Assembly (NCBI RefSeq): GCF_014204625.1
Contig: NZ_JACHLU010000006.1
Coordinates: 124,001-188,000, forward strand
Direction: 5' to 3'
DNA: 64,000 nucleotides
Source of the DNA: Gillisella vitis
GTDB taxonomy: Bacteria > Pseudomonadota > Alphaproteobacteria > Rhizobiales > Rhizobiaceae
A program made the translations under genes and the position numbers. The first letter of the stretch is position 1, and every line of letters starts with the position of its first letter. Under the pieces are notes generated by a model. It searched no databases. It saw only the letters and a program-made list of their open reading frames with translations, and had not been told where the DNA came from. Shown piece after piece: positions 8,557-17,323 of the stretch.

Positions 8557-10284
8557 ATGGATAGGCACAGAAACAGCGCCACGGCTCTTGGACACGTCCT
8601 TCTGGACGCGATTTCCGATGTCAATGGCGGTGCGATGCTGGTGGTGGATGGCGATGACCTGGTGTTATATGCCAGCCCACATCTGCTGGTGCTGTTTGAC
8701 ATTCCAGAATTTTATCTTGCCCCGGGCACGCGCCTGCGCGATTTTCTGGGTGCAATCTATGATCATTGCCTGCGCACCACCCTCTCGCAGACACCGACAT
8801 CAAGAGAGAGCTGGCTGTCTGAACGGGTGGCCGCCCATTGGCGTGAACGGCTGGAAATCACTGACTACACATCCAAAAAGCGCGCCGTGCGCGGTGTCAT
8901 GCGGCGAATGTCGTCCGGTCTGGGCATTTGCATTCTGAGCGATGTGACCGAACAAAAGAAACGCGAAGAAAACTGGCGTGCCGATCTTGAGCGGATCAAA
9001 GTGACCGAAGACATCCTCGACAGTTTACCGCAACCGCTTCTGGTGCTCGATGAGCATTTGAAAATCGCTGCCAGCAACAAGGCCTTCCTCGCCATGGTCA
9101 AGCGAAGCGAAGACGCGCTGATGGATCAGCCTGTCAGCACCGTGCTTGATCCATCCTTTGTTGCCAGACTGCAAAAAGCGACAGACGGTGTGCCAGACAA
9201 GACAGGCTATATCGCCATTGCAGGCTCATCTGATGCGGCCGACAAACCCGCCGCCTATCTGCACCGGGTGGGCAAGACCGGGCGCTCGTTTATGGTGGTG
9301 ACATTCACCAACATCATGAGCGCCCCGCATGGCAATCTTGTGTTGCAACCGCAGCCATCATCCATGCTGGCGAGCAAAACAGCCAATGCACCTGCCAACC
9401 ATGCCAGATCCGGCGGCCGCCACAGGCCCGATACGGTTGTCCCCGATACGGTTGTCCCCGATACGGTTGTCATTGTCACGGGCGATTCCCTGTTTGAAAC
9501 CACAGCACTGCGGGCTTTGCAGCGGATTGGAACCGACCATTGCGTTGTGCGCAATCAGGCGGAGCTGCAAGCCTTTTTAAGCCTCACCGAATCCCTTGGT
9601 ATCACCCTTGATCTCAGTGTGATTGATTCTGCCATGCCCGCCGCCATCGCCGACATCGCCCGCAACAGGGCGCGATCGGTGGTGGTGATTGATCGGCAAA
9701 ATCTTGGCGATACGCTGGCCCGACGGCTGGGCCCAAAGCCGCAACCTGCACCACCGATGTCTTCCCATGAACCGTCACACCCCGCCATCGATCCGCCGGT
9801 GCCAGACGGGCTGGAAATTCTTGTTGTCGAAGACAATGAAGTCAACCAGATTGTCTTTTCACAGATTCTGGAGGGTATGGGATGCCGCTATCGTTTGGCA
9901 ACCAATGCGGCTGAAGCCGTGTCCATCTGGAAAAGTCACAAGCCTCCGGTTGTCTTGCTGGATATTTCCCTGCCCGACATGAATGGTATGGACGTCTGCC
10001 GCCTGATGCGCCGCGAGGAACTGGACGGGCGGCCACGGTGCCTGATTGTCGGCGTTCTGGTTCCAGCCTTTGACCACGACCGGCCACGCTGCCTTGAAGC
10101 GGGAATGGATGACGTGATTGTCAAGCCACTCAGCCCCGACATGATTGAGCAATTGCTGCGCCGCCACCTCAGCGGGCAATGGCCAGTACAGGGGCCAGTA
10201 CAGGGGCCAGTACCGGGGCCAGCACGGGGGTCAGTACAGGAGAGCATAGAGGGGAAACGCTCCGGGGTGCCTCCAGCCAAATGA
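8557..10284 (+). CDS. PAS/response-receiver protein without kinase domain
   Basis: From ATG 8557 (AGGA eight bases upstream; an alternative ATG is at 8479) the product is 575 residues. An N-terminal PAS-like module (about 15-140) and a second PAS (about 155-270, LDSLPQPLLVLDEHLKIAASN) are followed by a degenerate receiver-like segment (about 305-400) and a complete C-terminal receiver. In the latter, LEILVVEDNEVNQ leads to the phosphoacceptor Asp469 in LLDISLPDMNG and KPLS. There is no HisKA or ATPase domain, so it cannot phosphorylate itself and must take phosphate from another kinase. Two tandem-repeat tracts (PDTVV x3 and a Pro/Gly/Gln tail) sit in linkers. Confidence 0.75.
   Translation: MDRHRNSATALGHVLLDAISDVNGGAMLVVDGDDLVLYASPHLLVLFDIPEFYLAPGTRLRDFLGAIYDHCLRTTLSQTPTSRESWLSERVAAHWRERLEITDYTSKKRAVRGVMRRMSSGLGICILSDVTEQKKREENWRADLERIKVTEDILDSLPQPLLVLDEHLKIAASNKAFLAMVKRSEDALMDQPVSTVLDPSFVARLQKATDGVPDKTGYIAIAGSSDAADKPAAYLHRVGKTGRSFMVVTFTNIMSAPHGNLVLQPQPSSMLASKTANAPANHARSGGRHRPDTVVPDTVVPDTVVIVTGDSLFETTALRALQRIGTDHCVVRNQAELQAFLSLTESLGITLDLSVIDSAMPAAIADIARNRARSVVVIDRQNLGDTLARRLGPKPQPAPPMSSHEPSHPAIDPPVPDGLEILVVEDNEVNQIVFSQILEGMGCRYRLATNAAEAVSIWKSHKPPVVLLDISLPDMNGMDVCRLMRREELDGRPRCLIVGVLVPAFDHDRPRCLEAGMDDVIVKPLSPDMIEQLLRRHLSGQWPVQGPVQGPVPGPARGSVQESIEGKRSGVPPAK
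9427..9471 (+). repeat. 15-bp in-frame tandem repeat x3
   Basis: Three perfect copies of cccgatacggttgtc encode PDTVV-PDTVV-PDTVV in the linker between the second PAS and the degenerate receiver of the PAS/receiver protein. The unit is a multiple of three, so gain or loss of copies changes linker length without a frameshift. Confidence 0.9.
10181..10240 (+). repeat. 12-bp in-frame tandem repeat x5
   Basis: Five near-identical 12-bp units (ggccagtacagg with point changes in units 3-5) encode a Pro-Val-Gln-Gly-like tail after the C-terminal receiver domain. As with the 15-bp tract upstream, copy-number change stays in frame. Confidence 0.85.
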
Positions 10285-10538
10285 CCTCCACCGATGGAGC
10301 GCCCCAGGATGGGACAACAAACCTGTTGAGAGAGATGATTTATCGCTTTTCATTCTGAGCGCGACCGCGCATATCTTTGTCAGATTATAAAAATTGTACC
10401 AAAATGGCGTTTTACCCCTGTCAACCCACTAAATCACAGGTAAAAACCCATAGTCCAAACCCGAAATTCGCTAGAATTTTATTAATTTATGCCCCCCATT
10501 GTGTTAGAGTGAAACTGGATTATTTGCTGGGATAATGA

Positions 10539-11888
10539 ATGGGTGCCGCAGACACCAAAAGGTCAGATTACGGTCCGCTTGCGGGCGATGACGCTCGGTA
10601 TACCGATACGCTGACAGGTCTCGGCAATCGACATCGTTTGAGCGACAAGATCCGCATTCTCTCCGAGGAGCGCGCTGCCGACCCTGCACCGTTTACCGTC
10701 GCACTGGTCAATCTGGATGGTTTCAAGCCCATCAATGACCTGTTCGGCTCATTGGCAGGCGACGAAATCCTGTGTCAGGTTGCTCATCGGCTTCAGGCCT
10801 GTGTTCCCGGCGGGGCCACGGTCACCCGTGATAACAACGATGAATTTGCCATTGTTCTGCCGCTGATTTTCGAAGCAGGCAGCGCCGAGCGCGTGGGCCA
10901 TCTGATCAAGGACGTGCTGTCTGCACCCTATGATCTTGGCGATCGCAATGTTCGTCTTTCCGCATCTTTGGGCTTTGCCATTCATCCCTTTGCCGGAAGC
11001 GACTTTGAAAACCTGATGAAGAGTGCAGAGACCGCCCTTTATCGCTCCAAGCGGCGCGGTCGTGGGCAGATCACGGTCTATTCCTCTGAAATCGCGCAGG
11101 AAATGCGCCGTTCGACACAATTGGAACAGGCACTGCGCAATGCCATTATCAACGATGCCGTTGATGTGCATTTTCAGCCCATCGTAGCGCTCCATGATGG
11201 CAGAACTCTGGGCTTTGAAGCACTGGCGCGCTGGATTGATCCCGATATGGGGTTTGTTTCGCCAGCAATCTTTGTGCCGTTGGCCGAAGAACGGGGCTTT
11301 ATCGATACGCTTTCAGAAACGCTGCTGCACAAGGCGGCAGAGGCGGCGCTGACATGGCCACGGGAGCTGTTTCTCTCGTTCAACCTGTCATCCGTGCAAA
11401 TGACAGATGCAGCTACCGCAACGCGCATACTCGCCATTCTTGCCAATGTCGGGCTGGAGCCAAGCCGCCTTGATCTGGAGATCACCGAAACCGCCGTGAT
11501 GCGGTCGGCAACAACCGCTACCAATATCATCAATGAATTGCGTCAGGCCGGCATTCGCATTTCACTGGATGATTTTGGCACCGGGCAATCCAGTCTAGGG
11601 CGATTGCGCGATTTTACCTTCGACAAGGTCAAGATAGACCGCGCCTTTACATCTGCCATCACCTCCGATCACACCAGTGAGCATATTGTGCGAGCCATTA
11701 TCACCATGTGTCAGGGACTGGAGCTGGAGGTGGTGGCCGAAGGCATTGAAACCGAGGCCGAAGTGGAACTGTTACTTGGCCTTGGCTGTACCATGGGTCA
11801 GGGCTACCACTTTGGCAAACCAGTGGATGCCATGGCAACCCTGCGCTATCTGTCGCGGCAGTATAACAATATGTCAATTGTGCCTTGA
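10539..11888 (+). CDS. GGDEF-EAL c-di-GMP protein, probable phosphodiesterase
   Basis: The 449-residue protein has a GGDEF-fold domain (about 20-170) whose signature reads RDNNDEF near residue 100 in place of GGDEF. It is probably not a cyclase, though it may bind GTP. The EAL domain (about 190-440) is well preserved: EALAR at 227, FNLSS, EITE, DDFGTG, KIDRAF, EGIET and QGYHFGKP. These supply the metal and catalytic residues for c-di-GMP hydrolysis. No sensor or membrane domain precedes it, so it should be cytosolic. ATG 10539 has only a weak ribosome-binding site. Confidence 0.88.
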   Translation: MGAADTKRSDYGPLAGDDARYTDTLTGLGNRHRLSDKIRILSEERAADPAPFTVALVNLDGFKPINDLFGSLAGDEILCQVAHRLQACVPGGATVTRDNNDEFAIVLPLIFEAGSAERVGHLIKDVLSAPYDLGDRNVRLSASLGFAIHPFAGSDFENLMKSAETALYRSKRRGRGQITVYSSEIAQEMRRSTQLEQALRNAIINDAVDVHFQPIVALHDGRTLGFEALARWIDPDMGFVSPAIFVPLAEERGFIDTLSETLLHKAAEAALTWPRELFLSFNLSSVQMTDAATATRILAILANVGLEPSRLDLEITETAVMRSATTATNIINELRQAGIRISLDDFGTGQSSLGRLRDFTFDKVKIDRAFTSAITSDHTSEHIVRAIITMCQGLELEVVAEGIETEAEVELLLGLGCTMGQGYHFGKPVDAMATLRYLSRQYNNMSIVP

Positions 11889-11904
11889 TCTTGGTTTTTG
11901 ACGA

Positions 11905-12828
11905 TCAAACCGCTGAATGATGCTGATCAAACTGCGCGAATTGCCGCTCAATCTCCCGTTTCAACTCATCCTTGACCGGCTCGGATGCTTCAAAAATCTG
12001 CCTGGCTTTCAGAAAATCCATCACGCCAAACTCATTGACCGGCGGGCGCAGAAAAATGGACGGCGCGCCCAGCTTGAGCTTGAGTGCCAGATGCGACTGC
12101 ATCATCAATTGTGATGCGCCAAACAGACTGTCAATGCGGTTTGGCACCACATCCATGTCATTCATGGCACCAATTGGCCCGCCAACAATATCGACACCGA
12201 TGACAATATCGGCAAGCTCTGCCACATGTTCATAGGGCACCGGATTAAAAATGCCGCCATCAATCATCACACGTCCGTCCAGATGAACCGGCATGAACAG
12301 GGCTGGTATGGCGGCCGACGCCGCAAGCGCCTGATAGAGATCGCCTGTCTCGCAGATTTTTTCGCAATGACCGTAATAATCAGTGGCAATCACCTTCAGC
12401 GGAATTTTCAGGCTGGAAAAATCATCGGGAATCTGCTGCGGCAAAAATGCCCGCAAAATCCGCTCCAGATTAAACTGCCCCAAGCGAAAGCCACCCAAAG
12501 CGTGGCGCATGGAGGGTGGGCGCAAGGCCCAGAAGCGGTTCATCACCGCCCGACGATTTCCCACCGTTTCCAGCGCATGATCCCGCATCTCGGCAGCCGA
12601 CATGCCCGCCGCCTTGCCTGCTCCGATGATGGCACCAATGGATGATCCGGCAATGGCAACCGGCTCAATGCCCAACTCTTCCAGCGCTTCCAGCACCTGA
12701 ATATGGGCAAAGCCCCGCGCACCGCCCGCCCCAAGTGCCACAGCCACTGTGGGCGTTGACGTGGCCGTTGATTTTGGCAGCCCTGGTGAAAACGGCATGA
12801 GGGGAGCAATATCGATAGACATGGACAA
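11905..12828 (-). CDS. patatin-like phospholipase (RssA/NTE type)
   Basis: The 307-residue protein has the patatin catalytic set: oxyanion-hole loop GAGGARGFAH near residue 33, nucleophile elbow GSSIG near 62, and the Asp of the dyad in MIDGGIFNPVP near 195. Family members are serine acyl hydrolases acting on phospholipids or lysophospholipids. There is no clear signal peptide, so a cytosolic or membrane-peripheral location is likely. It converges with the GGDEF-EAL gene, whose stop is 16 bases away. The physiological substrate is unknown. Confidence 0.87.
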   Translation of the reverse strand: MSMSIDIAPLMPFSPGLPKSTATSTPTVAVALGAGGARGFAHIQVLEALEELGIEPVAIAGSSIGAIIGAGKAAGMSAAEMRDHALETVGNRRAVMNRFWALRPPSMRHALGGFRLGQFNLERILRAFLPQQIPDDFSSLKIPLKVIATDYYGHCEKICETGDLYQALAASAAIPALFMPVHLDGRVMIDGGIFNPVPYEHVAELADIVIGVDIVGGPIGAMNDMDVVPNRIDSLFGASQLMMQSHLALKLKLGAPSIFLRPPVNEFGVMDFLKARQIFEASEPVKDELKREIERQFAQFDQHHSAV

Positions 12829-13041
12829 AGCCGGACCTTGTTTGACACGGTAAAACAGTATGGTGCTTCCTGACGGACATAATCAACCGATGCGCCCGAT
12901 CAAGGGGCAGACAATTGCCACGTTCATACTGAACCGCAGGACATGACACAAAAAAGAAAAGCCCCTCCCCCATGCGGCCTGCGACCATAATAGGGAAAGG
13001 GTCTTACCATCATCTTTATAAGCGCAGAGGGTTTGTGCTCG

Positions 13042-13602
13042 TCAGCCGGGACGATAGGCGTAGAAATACATTTTCGTATCGCCAAACACCCGATCTTCCA
13101 GCAGCTCGAACGGGTCTTGCACCTGCACCATCACATCACTGCGCTCTTCCAGAATGGCCAGTGCACCGGGCACCAGCCAGCCGCCCTGATGGGCAGCCAC
13201 AAAGGCTTTTTCACCAAGCCCCTTGCCATAGGGCGGATCGGCAAACAGCAGATGAAACGGCTCCATATTGCTCACCGAGCCAAGCTGGGTGGCATCGCGG
13301 CGCAAAATCTTGGCCCGGCCATGCAGGCCAAGGCTCTCGATATTTTCCCACAAAAGACCACGGCCCTCGACGCTGTTTTCGACAAACATCGCCGCGCGAC
13401 AGCCGCGAGACATTGCTTCCAGCCCAACTGCGCCGGTGCCCGCAAACAGATCCAGAACCCGCGTCCCATCCAGAGCCTCTGGATGGGCGTGGGCGAGAAT
13501 ATTGAACAGGCTTTCGCGTGTTCGATCAATGGTAGGGCGAATGTCATTGCTTTTGGGCGCAGCAAGTGTGCGCCCGCGAAATTCCCCGCCGACGATCCGC
13601 AT
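13042..13602 (-). CDS. rsmD: 16S rRNA (guanine966-N2)-methyltransferase
   Basis: RsmD methylates G966 of 16S rRNA. The 186-residue product shows MRIVGGEFRGRTL and RPTIDRTRESLFNIL at the N-terminus, the SAM-binding strand VLDLFAGTGAVGLEA, and the catalytic DPPY motif in LLFADPPYGKGL. The length is typical. It starts six bases after the RluB-like pseudouridine synthase stop, so the two rRNA-modification genes form an operon, as is common in rhizobia. Confidence 0.93.
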   Translation of the reverse strand: MRIVGGEFRGRTLAAPKSNDIRPTIDRTRESLFNILAHAHPEALDGTRVLDLFAGTGAVGLEAMSRGCRAAMFVENSVEGRGLLWENIESLGLHGRAKILRRDATQLGSVSNMEPFHLLFADPPYGKGLGEKAFVAAHQGGWLVPGALAILEERSDVMVQVQDPFELLEDRVFGDTKMYFYAYRPG

Positions 13603-13608
13603 ACCGCC

Positions 13609-15597
13609 TTACCTCTTGCCCTTGAACGACCCACCCGATGGCTTGCCACCGGAGGATGGACCGCGACCGCCAGAAGGTTTGCCACCAGAAGGCCGACCAC
13701 CAGAGGGTTTTCCGCCAAAGCCTTTACCACCACCCGGCTTGCCGCCAAACGGCTTGCCCGAATTTGGACGGCCACTGTAGGGCTTGTCACCGGCTGGGCG
13801 ATCACCGGAAGGACGACCTGAGTATGGCCGATCACTGCGCGGAGCCTGTTCATCGCGTGGCGCACGATCACCGCGGTCTGACCGCTGGCCATAGGCTGGC
13901 TTGGGACCATAGGCAGGTTTGTCTTCACGCGGCGCGCGCGGGCCACGATCTGCGCGGGCATCGTAAGAAGGCTTGTCACCACGCGGCGGACGATCTGCAC
14001 GCTCGCCACGGTCTGGCCATTGGCCACGCGACGGACGATCACCCTGCGATGGACGCTCGCTACGGGCAGGCCGGTCGCCACGATCACCAAAATCACGCTT
14101 TGCACCAAAGCCCTGGCCATCACGACCGCCACGGCCCTTTGGCTTTTCCTCAACGCCTTCGGCGCGAATCCATTCGCCATCCGCATCACGGGCGCGGGTC
14201 ACCTGCACGCGCGGCGCACCTTCATCCGAGCGATAGGAATTGCCACGATCCGGGTTATGCTTGCTCAGCGAACGGGTTGGCGCGCCATCCTTGGTGCGGC
14301 CATAGCGCTTGCTCTGCGGAGCATCACCAGAACGGCCCAGTGGCGCGGTTTTCTTGGTCTGATCAACCACCGCACCCTTTTCAGCCACCGGGCGCGCACC
14401 GGGAGCCATCCACACATTGGCGGTGCGGCTTTGACCCATCGGCGGACGCTTGGGCTTGTCAAAGCCGCCAGCATCATCACGGCGATCGTCACGCTTTGGA
14501 CCGCGTGGCTTGTCATCCCACTTGCCTTTCGGCGCATCGCGGCGGGTATCCAGGCGGCCCAGCGCCTTTTCACGGGCATCGTCACGGCTGCTGTTGCCAC
14601 CGCGCTTTGGTGGCCGTTCTCCCCGGCCCCAATCGCCCTTATCGGCTTTTGGCTTGGCAGGCGCATCCTCGTCCTCATCATCCGCGCCAACGGTGTAGAT
14701 CGGCGCGTCAAAATTGGCGTGGGATTCTTCGATCAACCGCGGACCAAGCTGGTCGCGCAACATGCGTCCGCGCACTTCCTGCACGCGGCCTTCTGCCAGA
14801 TCACCGAGCTGGAACGGGCCGTAGGAAATACGGATCAGGCGGTTGACCTCAAGACCCAGCGCGCCCAGCACGTTTTTGATTTCGCGGTTCTTGCCTTCGC
14901 GCAGGCCCATGGTGATCCACACATTATGGCCCTGGCTACGGTCCAGCGTCGCATCAATCGCGCCATAGAGCACGCCATCAACGGCAATGCCCTCTTTCAG
15001 TGTATCGAGCTTGGCCTGATCCACCTCGCCATAGGCACGCACGCGATAGCGGCGCAACCAGCCGGTGGTGGGCAATTCCAGCACGCGGGCAAGACCACCA
15101 TCATTGGTCAAAAGCAGCAGGCCTTCGGTGTTGATGTCGAGACGGCCAATCGACATGACCCGTGGCAGGTCGTCGGGCAGATTCTCGAACACGGTCGGGC
15201 GGCCTTCCGGATCGGAATTGGTGGTCACCAAGCCCGATGGCTTGTGATAGAGCCACAGCCGGGTGCGCTCGATGCCGCGAATCGGCTCGCCATCCACTTC
15301 AATGCGATCGGCCATGGTGGCGTTGAGCGCTGGCGTTTCCAGCACCTTGCCATTGACGGCCACGCGGCCTTCCATGATCATCCGCTCCACATCGCGGCGC
15401 GAGGCAATGCCTGCACGCGCAAGAAGCTTGGAGATCCGCTCTGGCTTCAAGGCCTCATCGCCGCTGGCGGCCGCGGGTTTGCGCGCCGCATCCAGGTCTT
15501 TTTTAGACACCTGATTGGCGAATTTTTCAGTGGATGGTTTACGGGTGCGGCCTGCGGGTTTTGAGCCCGGCCGCGAGAACTTTTCTTTATCGGTCAT
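13609..15597 (-). CDS. RluB-like rRNA pseudouridine synthase with long charged C-terminal tail
   Basis: The 662-residue protein begins with a Lys/Arg-rich leader, then an S4 RNA-binding domain (about 50-110, ERISKLLARAGIASRRDVERM). The RluB/RluE/RsuA catalytic domain follows (about 110-295), with the catalytic Asp in GRLDINTEGLLLL. Family members isomerise uridines in rRNA. From about residue 310 to the end it is low-complexity (Arg, Gly, Lys, Asp, Pro, Ser), ending in GGKPSGG-type repeats. Canonical RluB proteins are about half this length. The tail is probably disordered and RNA-binding, by analogy with RG-rich tails. Confidence 0.88.
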   Translation of the reverse strand: MTDKEKFSRPGSKPAGRTRKPSTEKFANQVSKKDLDAARKPAAASGDEALKPERISKLLARAGIASRRDVERMIMEGRVAVNGKVLETPALNATMADRIEVDGEPIRGIERTRLWLYHKPSGLVTTNSDPEGRPTVFENLPDDLPRVMSIGRLDINTEGLLLLTNDGGLARVLELPTTGWLRRYRVRAYGEVDQAKLDTLKEGIAVDGVLYGAIDATLDRSQGHNVWITMGLREGKNREIKNVLGALGLEVNRLIRISYGPFQLGDLAEGRVQEVRGRMLRDQLGPRLIEESHANFDAPIYTVGADDEDEDAPAKPKADKGDWGRGERPPKRGGNSSRDDAREKALGRLDTRRDAPKGKWDDKPRGPKRDDRRDDAGGFDKPKRPPMGQSRTANVWMAPGARPVAEKGAVVDQTKKTAPLGRSGDAPQSKRYGRTKDGAPTRSLSKHNPDRGNSYRSDEGAPRVQVTRARDADGEWIRAEGVEEKPKGRGGRDGQGFGAKRDFGDRGDRPARSERPSQGDRPSRGQWPDRGERADRPPRGDKPSYDARADRGPRAPREDKPAYGPKPAYGQRSDRGDRAPRDEQAPRSDRPYSGRPSGDRPAGDKPYSGRPNSGKPFGGKPGGGKGFGGKPSGGRPSGGKPSGGRGPSSGGKPSGGSFKGKR

Positions 15598-15666
15598 TTT
15601 TTGCTTGCCTGTCGTTTGCTGTGTCCTATCAGTTCACGACGACTTGGTTAAGTGGAAAGTTGCACT

Positions 15667-16116
15667 ATGATGCCGACAATCAGTTTCATGGATGCTGCAC
15701 TGGAGCAAGCCCGGCTTGCGGCGGCGCGTGGCGAGGTGCCCATCGGCGCTGTTGTGGTCAAGAATGGCGCAATTATCGCCCGCGCCGGCAATGAAACCCG
15801 CGCCCTCAACGATGTCACGGCGCACGCCGAAATTCTGGCCATCCGCCGCGCCTCACAGTTTTTATGCGAGGAAAGGCTCAGCAATGCCGATCTTTATGTG
15901 ACGCTGGAGCCATGCACCATGTGCGCGGCCGCCATTTCCTTTGCCCGCATTCGCCGTCTTTACTATGGCGCAGAAGATGCAAAGGGCGGCGGCGTGCACC
16001 ATGGCGCACGCTTTTACGCACAAGCCACCTGCCACCATGCGCCCGAAGTCTATGCCGGAATTGGCGAGGCGGAAGCAGCAGAGCTGCTCAAGGACTTTTT
16101 TGCCCAAAAACGATAA
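15667..16116 (+). CDS. tadA: tRNA-specific adenosine deaminase
   Basis: TadA converts A34 to inosine in tRNA-Arg(ACG). The deaminase zinc site is complete: HAE (His ligand and catalytic Glu) in NDVTAHAEILAIR and PCTMC with both Cys ligands. The tail AEAAELLKDFFAQKR is typical. I chose ATG 15667 (149 residues) because GGAAAG lies seven bases upstream; ATG 15670 is equally possible, and a GTG at 15652 is in frame. It is divergent from the RluB-like gene. Confidence 0.93.
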   Translation: MMPTISFMDAALEQARLAAARGEVPIGAVVVKNGAIIARAGNETRALNDVTAHAEILAIRRASQFLCEERLSNADLYVTLEPCTMCAAAISFARIRRLYYGAEDAKGGGVHHGARFYAQATCHHAPEVYAGIGEAEAAELLKDFFAQKR

Positions 16117-16137
16117 GGCCCTGTCAAAACAGGGCCT
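16116..16137. terminator. hairpin between convergent tadA and MBL gene
   Basis: AGGCCCTG and CAGGGCCT pair around a six-base loop directly after the tadA stop codon. The convergent MBL gene ends nine bases further on. There is no clean U-tract on the plus strand; on the minus strand a run of T follows a few bases after the stem. It may serve both genes. Confidence 0.5.
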
Positions 16138-16145
16138 CACGGTGA

Positions 16146-17132
16146 TCAAATATCGAACTGATAGCTTTTCGGCACAAATCGATAGCCAGCATCCTGCTTT
16201 TCCACATAGCCAACCGATGGAAATGGCATGTGATAGCCCAGAAAAGCAACACGATCAGTCGCCATCATATCAAACACCCGTTTGCGGGTCGCGGCGGCGG
16301 CCTTCTTGTCCATGTCAAATTTCACTTCCCAGTCGGGCCGCTGCAAGGACAGAACAAAGTGATTGGCGGTATCGGCGGTCAGCACCAGTTGCTTGCCTTC
16401 TGACTCGACCCGGTAAATCATATGGCCCGGCGAATGGCCAAAGGCCGCCTCGCCGGTAATGCCCGAAACAACATCACCGCCCTTGTCACCCAGAAAGGTG
16501 ATTTTCTCGGCCAGCGGCTTCACATTGGCAAGCACGCCCTTTTGCCCACCGGCGGCAGCGGTGCCCTCACGGGCCGGATCAACCCAGAAGTCATATTCGC
16601 GCTGGCCGGTCACATAGCGGGCCTTGGCAAAGGCGGGCTTGCCCTTTTCCATCAGGCCGCCAATGTGATCGCCATGCATGTGGGTCAAGACCACAATGGA
16701 TACATCGTCCGGCGAATAGCCTGCCGCCATCATGCCTTCATGCAGGCGGCCCATGCCATTTGCGCGGCCCTGCTCCCCCATGCCGGTATCAAACAGGATG
16801 ACATCCGAGCCGGTGTTGATCAAAACCGGCGAAAACCCGTTGACGAAAGCATCCGTGGGCAGAAAATTCTGTTTCAGCAGCGCTGCCACCTCTTCAGGCT
16901 TCTGGTCGGTGCCAAACGTTTCATTGGGTGCGCCCGATGCCCGTGCGCCATCCTTGATGACCACAACTTCGAAATTGCCCACCTTGAAGCGATGGGTTTC
17001 CGGCGGCATGGCGTGGTCTATGCTCATTGACGTCCCACTTTGCGCAAATGCAGGTCTGGTGACCAGCGCAGGAGCGGCAAGCGCCCCAAACGCCGCACCT
17101 GCCATCATTGTTCGTCTATCCATTGAAACCAT
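16146..17132 (-). CDS. exported MBL-fold metallo-hydrolase with Tat-like signal
   Basis: From ATG 17132 (GGAGGT four bases upstream) the product is 328 residues. The N-terminus carries DRRTMM followed by a hydrophobic alanine-rich stretch and an AQS cleavage region, like a twin-arginine signal peptide. The metallo-beta-lactamase fold is marked by LTHMHGDHIGG (the HxHxDH zinc motif), a later GHSPGHM His and an Asp in LTADTANH. Members include lactonases, quorum-quenching enzymes and other periplasmic hydrolases; the substrate is not evident. It converges on tadA. Confidence 0.82.
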   Translation of the reverse strand: MVSMDRRTMMAGAAFGALAAPALVTRPAFAQSGTSMSIDHAMPPETHRFKVGNFEVVVIKDGARASGAPNETFGTDQKPEEVAALLKQNFLPTDAFVNGFSPVLINTGSDVILFDTGMGEQGRANGMGRLHEGMMAAGYSPDDVSIVVLTHMHGDHIGGLMEKGKPAFAKARYVTGQREYDFWVDPAREGTAAAGGQKGVLANVKPLAEKITFLGDKGGDVVSGITGEAAFGHSPGHMIYRVESEGKQLVLTADTANHFVLSLQRPDWEVKFDMDKKAAAATRKRVFDMMATDRVAFLGYHMPFPSVGYVEKQDAGYRFVPKSYQFDI

Positions 17133-17323
17133 TTGAACCTCCACATCGCCAGATAACCTGCGACAGGAGATAGGTAAAAATCACGTGAGAAGAAGGGTGC
17201 TCACGCATCCGTGATTGCATAAAAGCTTAAAAATGCATCATTGGCACAGTGTCTTTTCCAGATTACAAAACTGCCGCCCCTCACCGGAGCGTTGTCACTC
17301 CGAATTCATCCGGTCACATTCTC

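Noticed and set aside
14020-15564. 514-codon open frame antisense to the RluB-like gene
   Set aside because: Its Ala/Thr/His-rich composition mirrors the low-complexity tail on the other strand.
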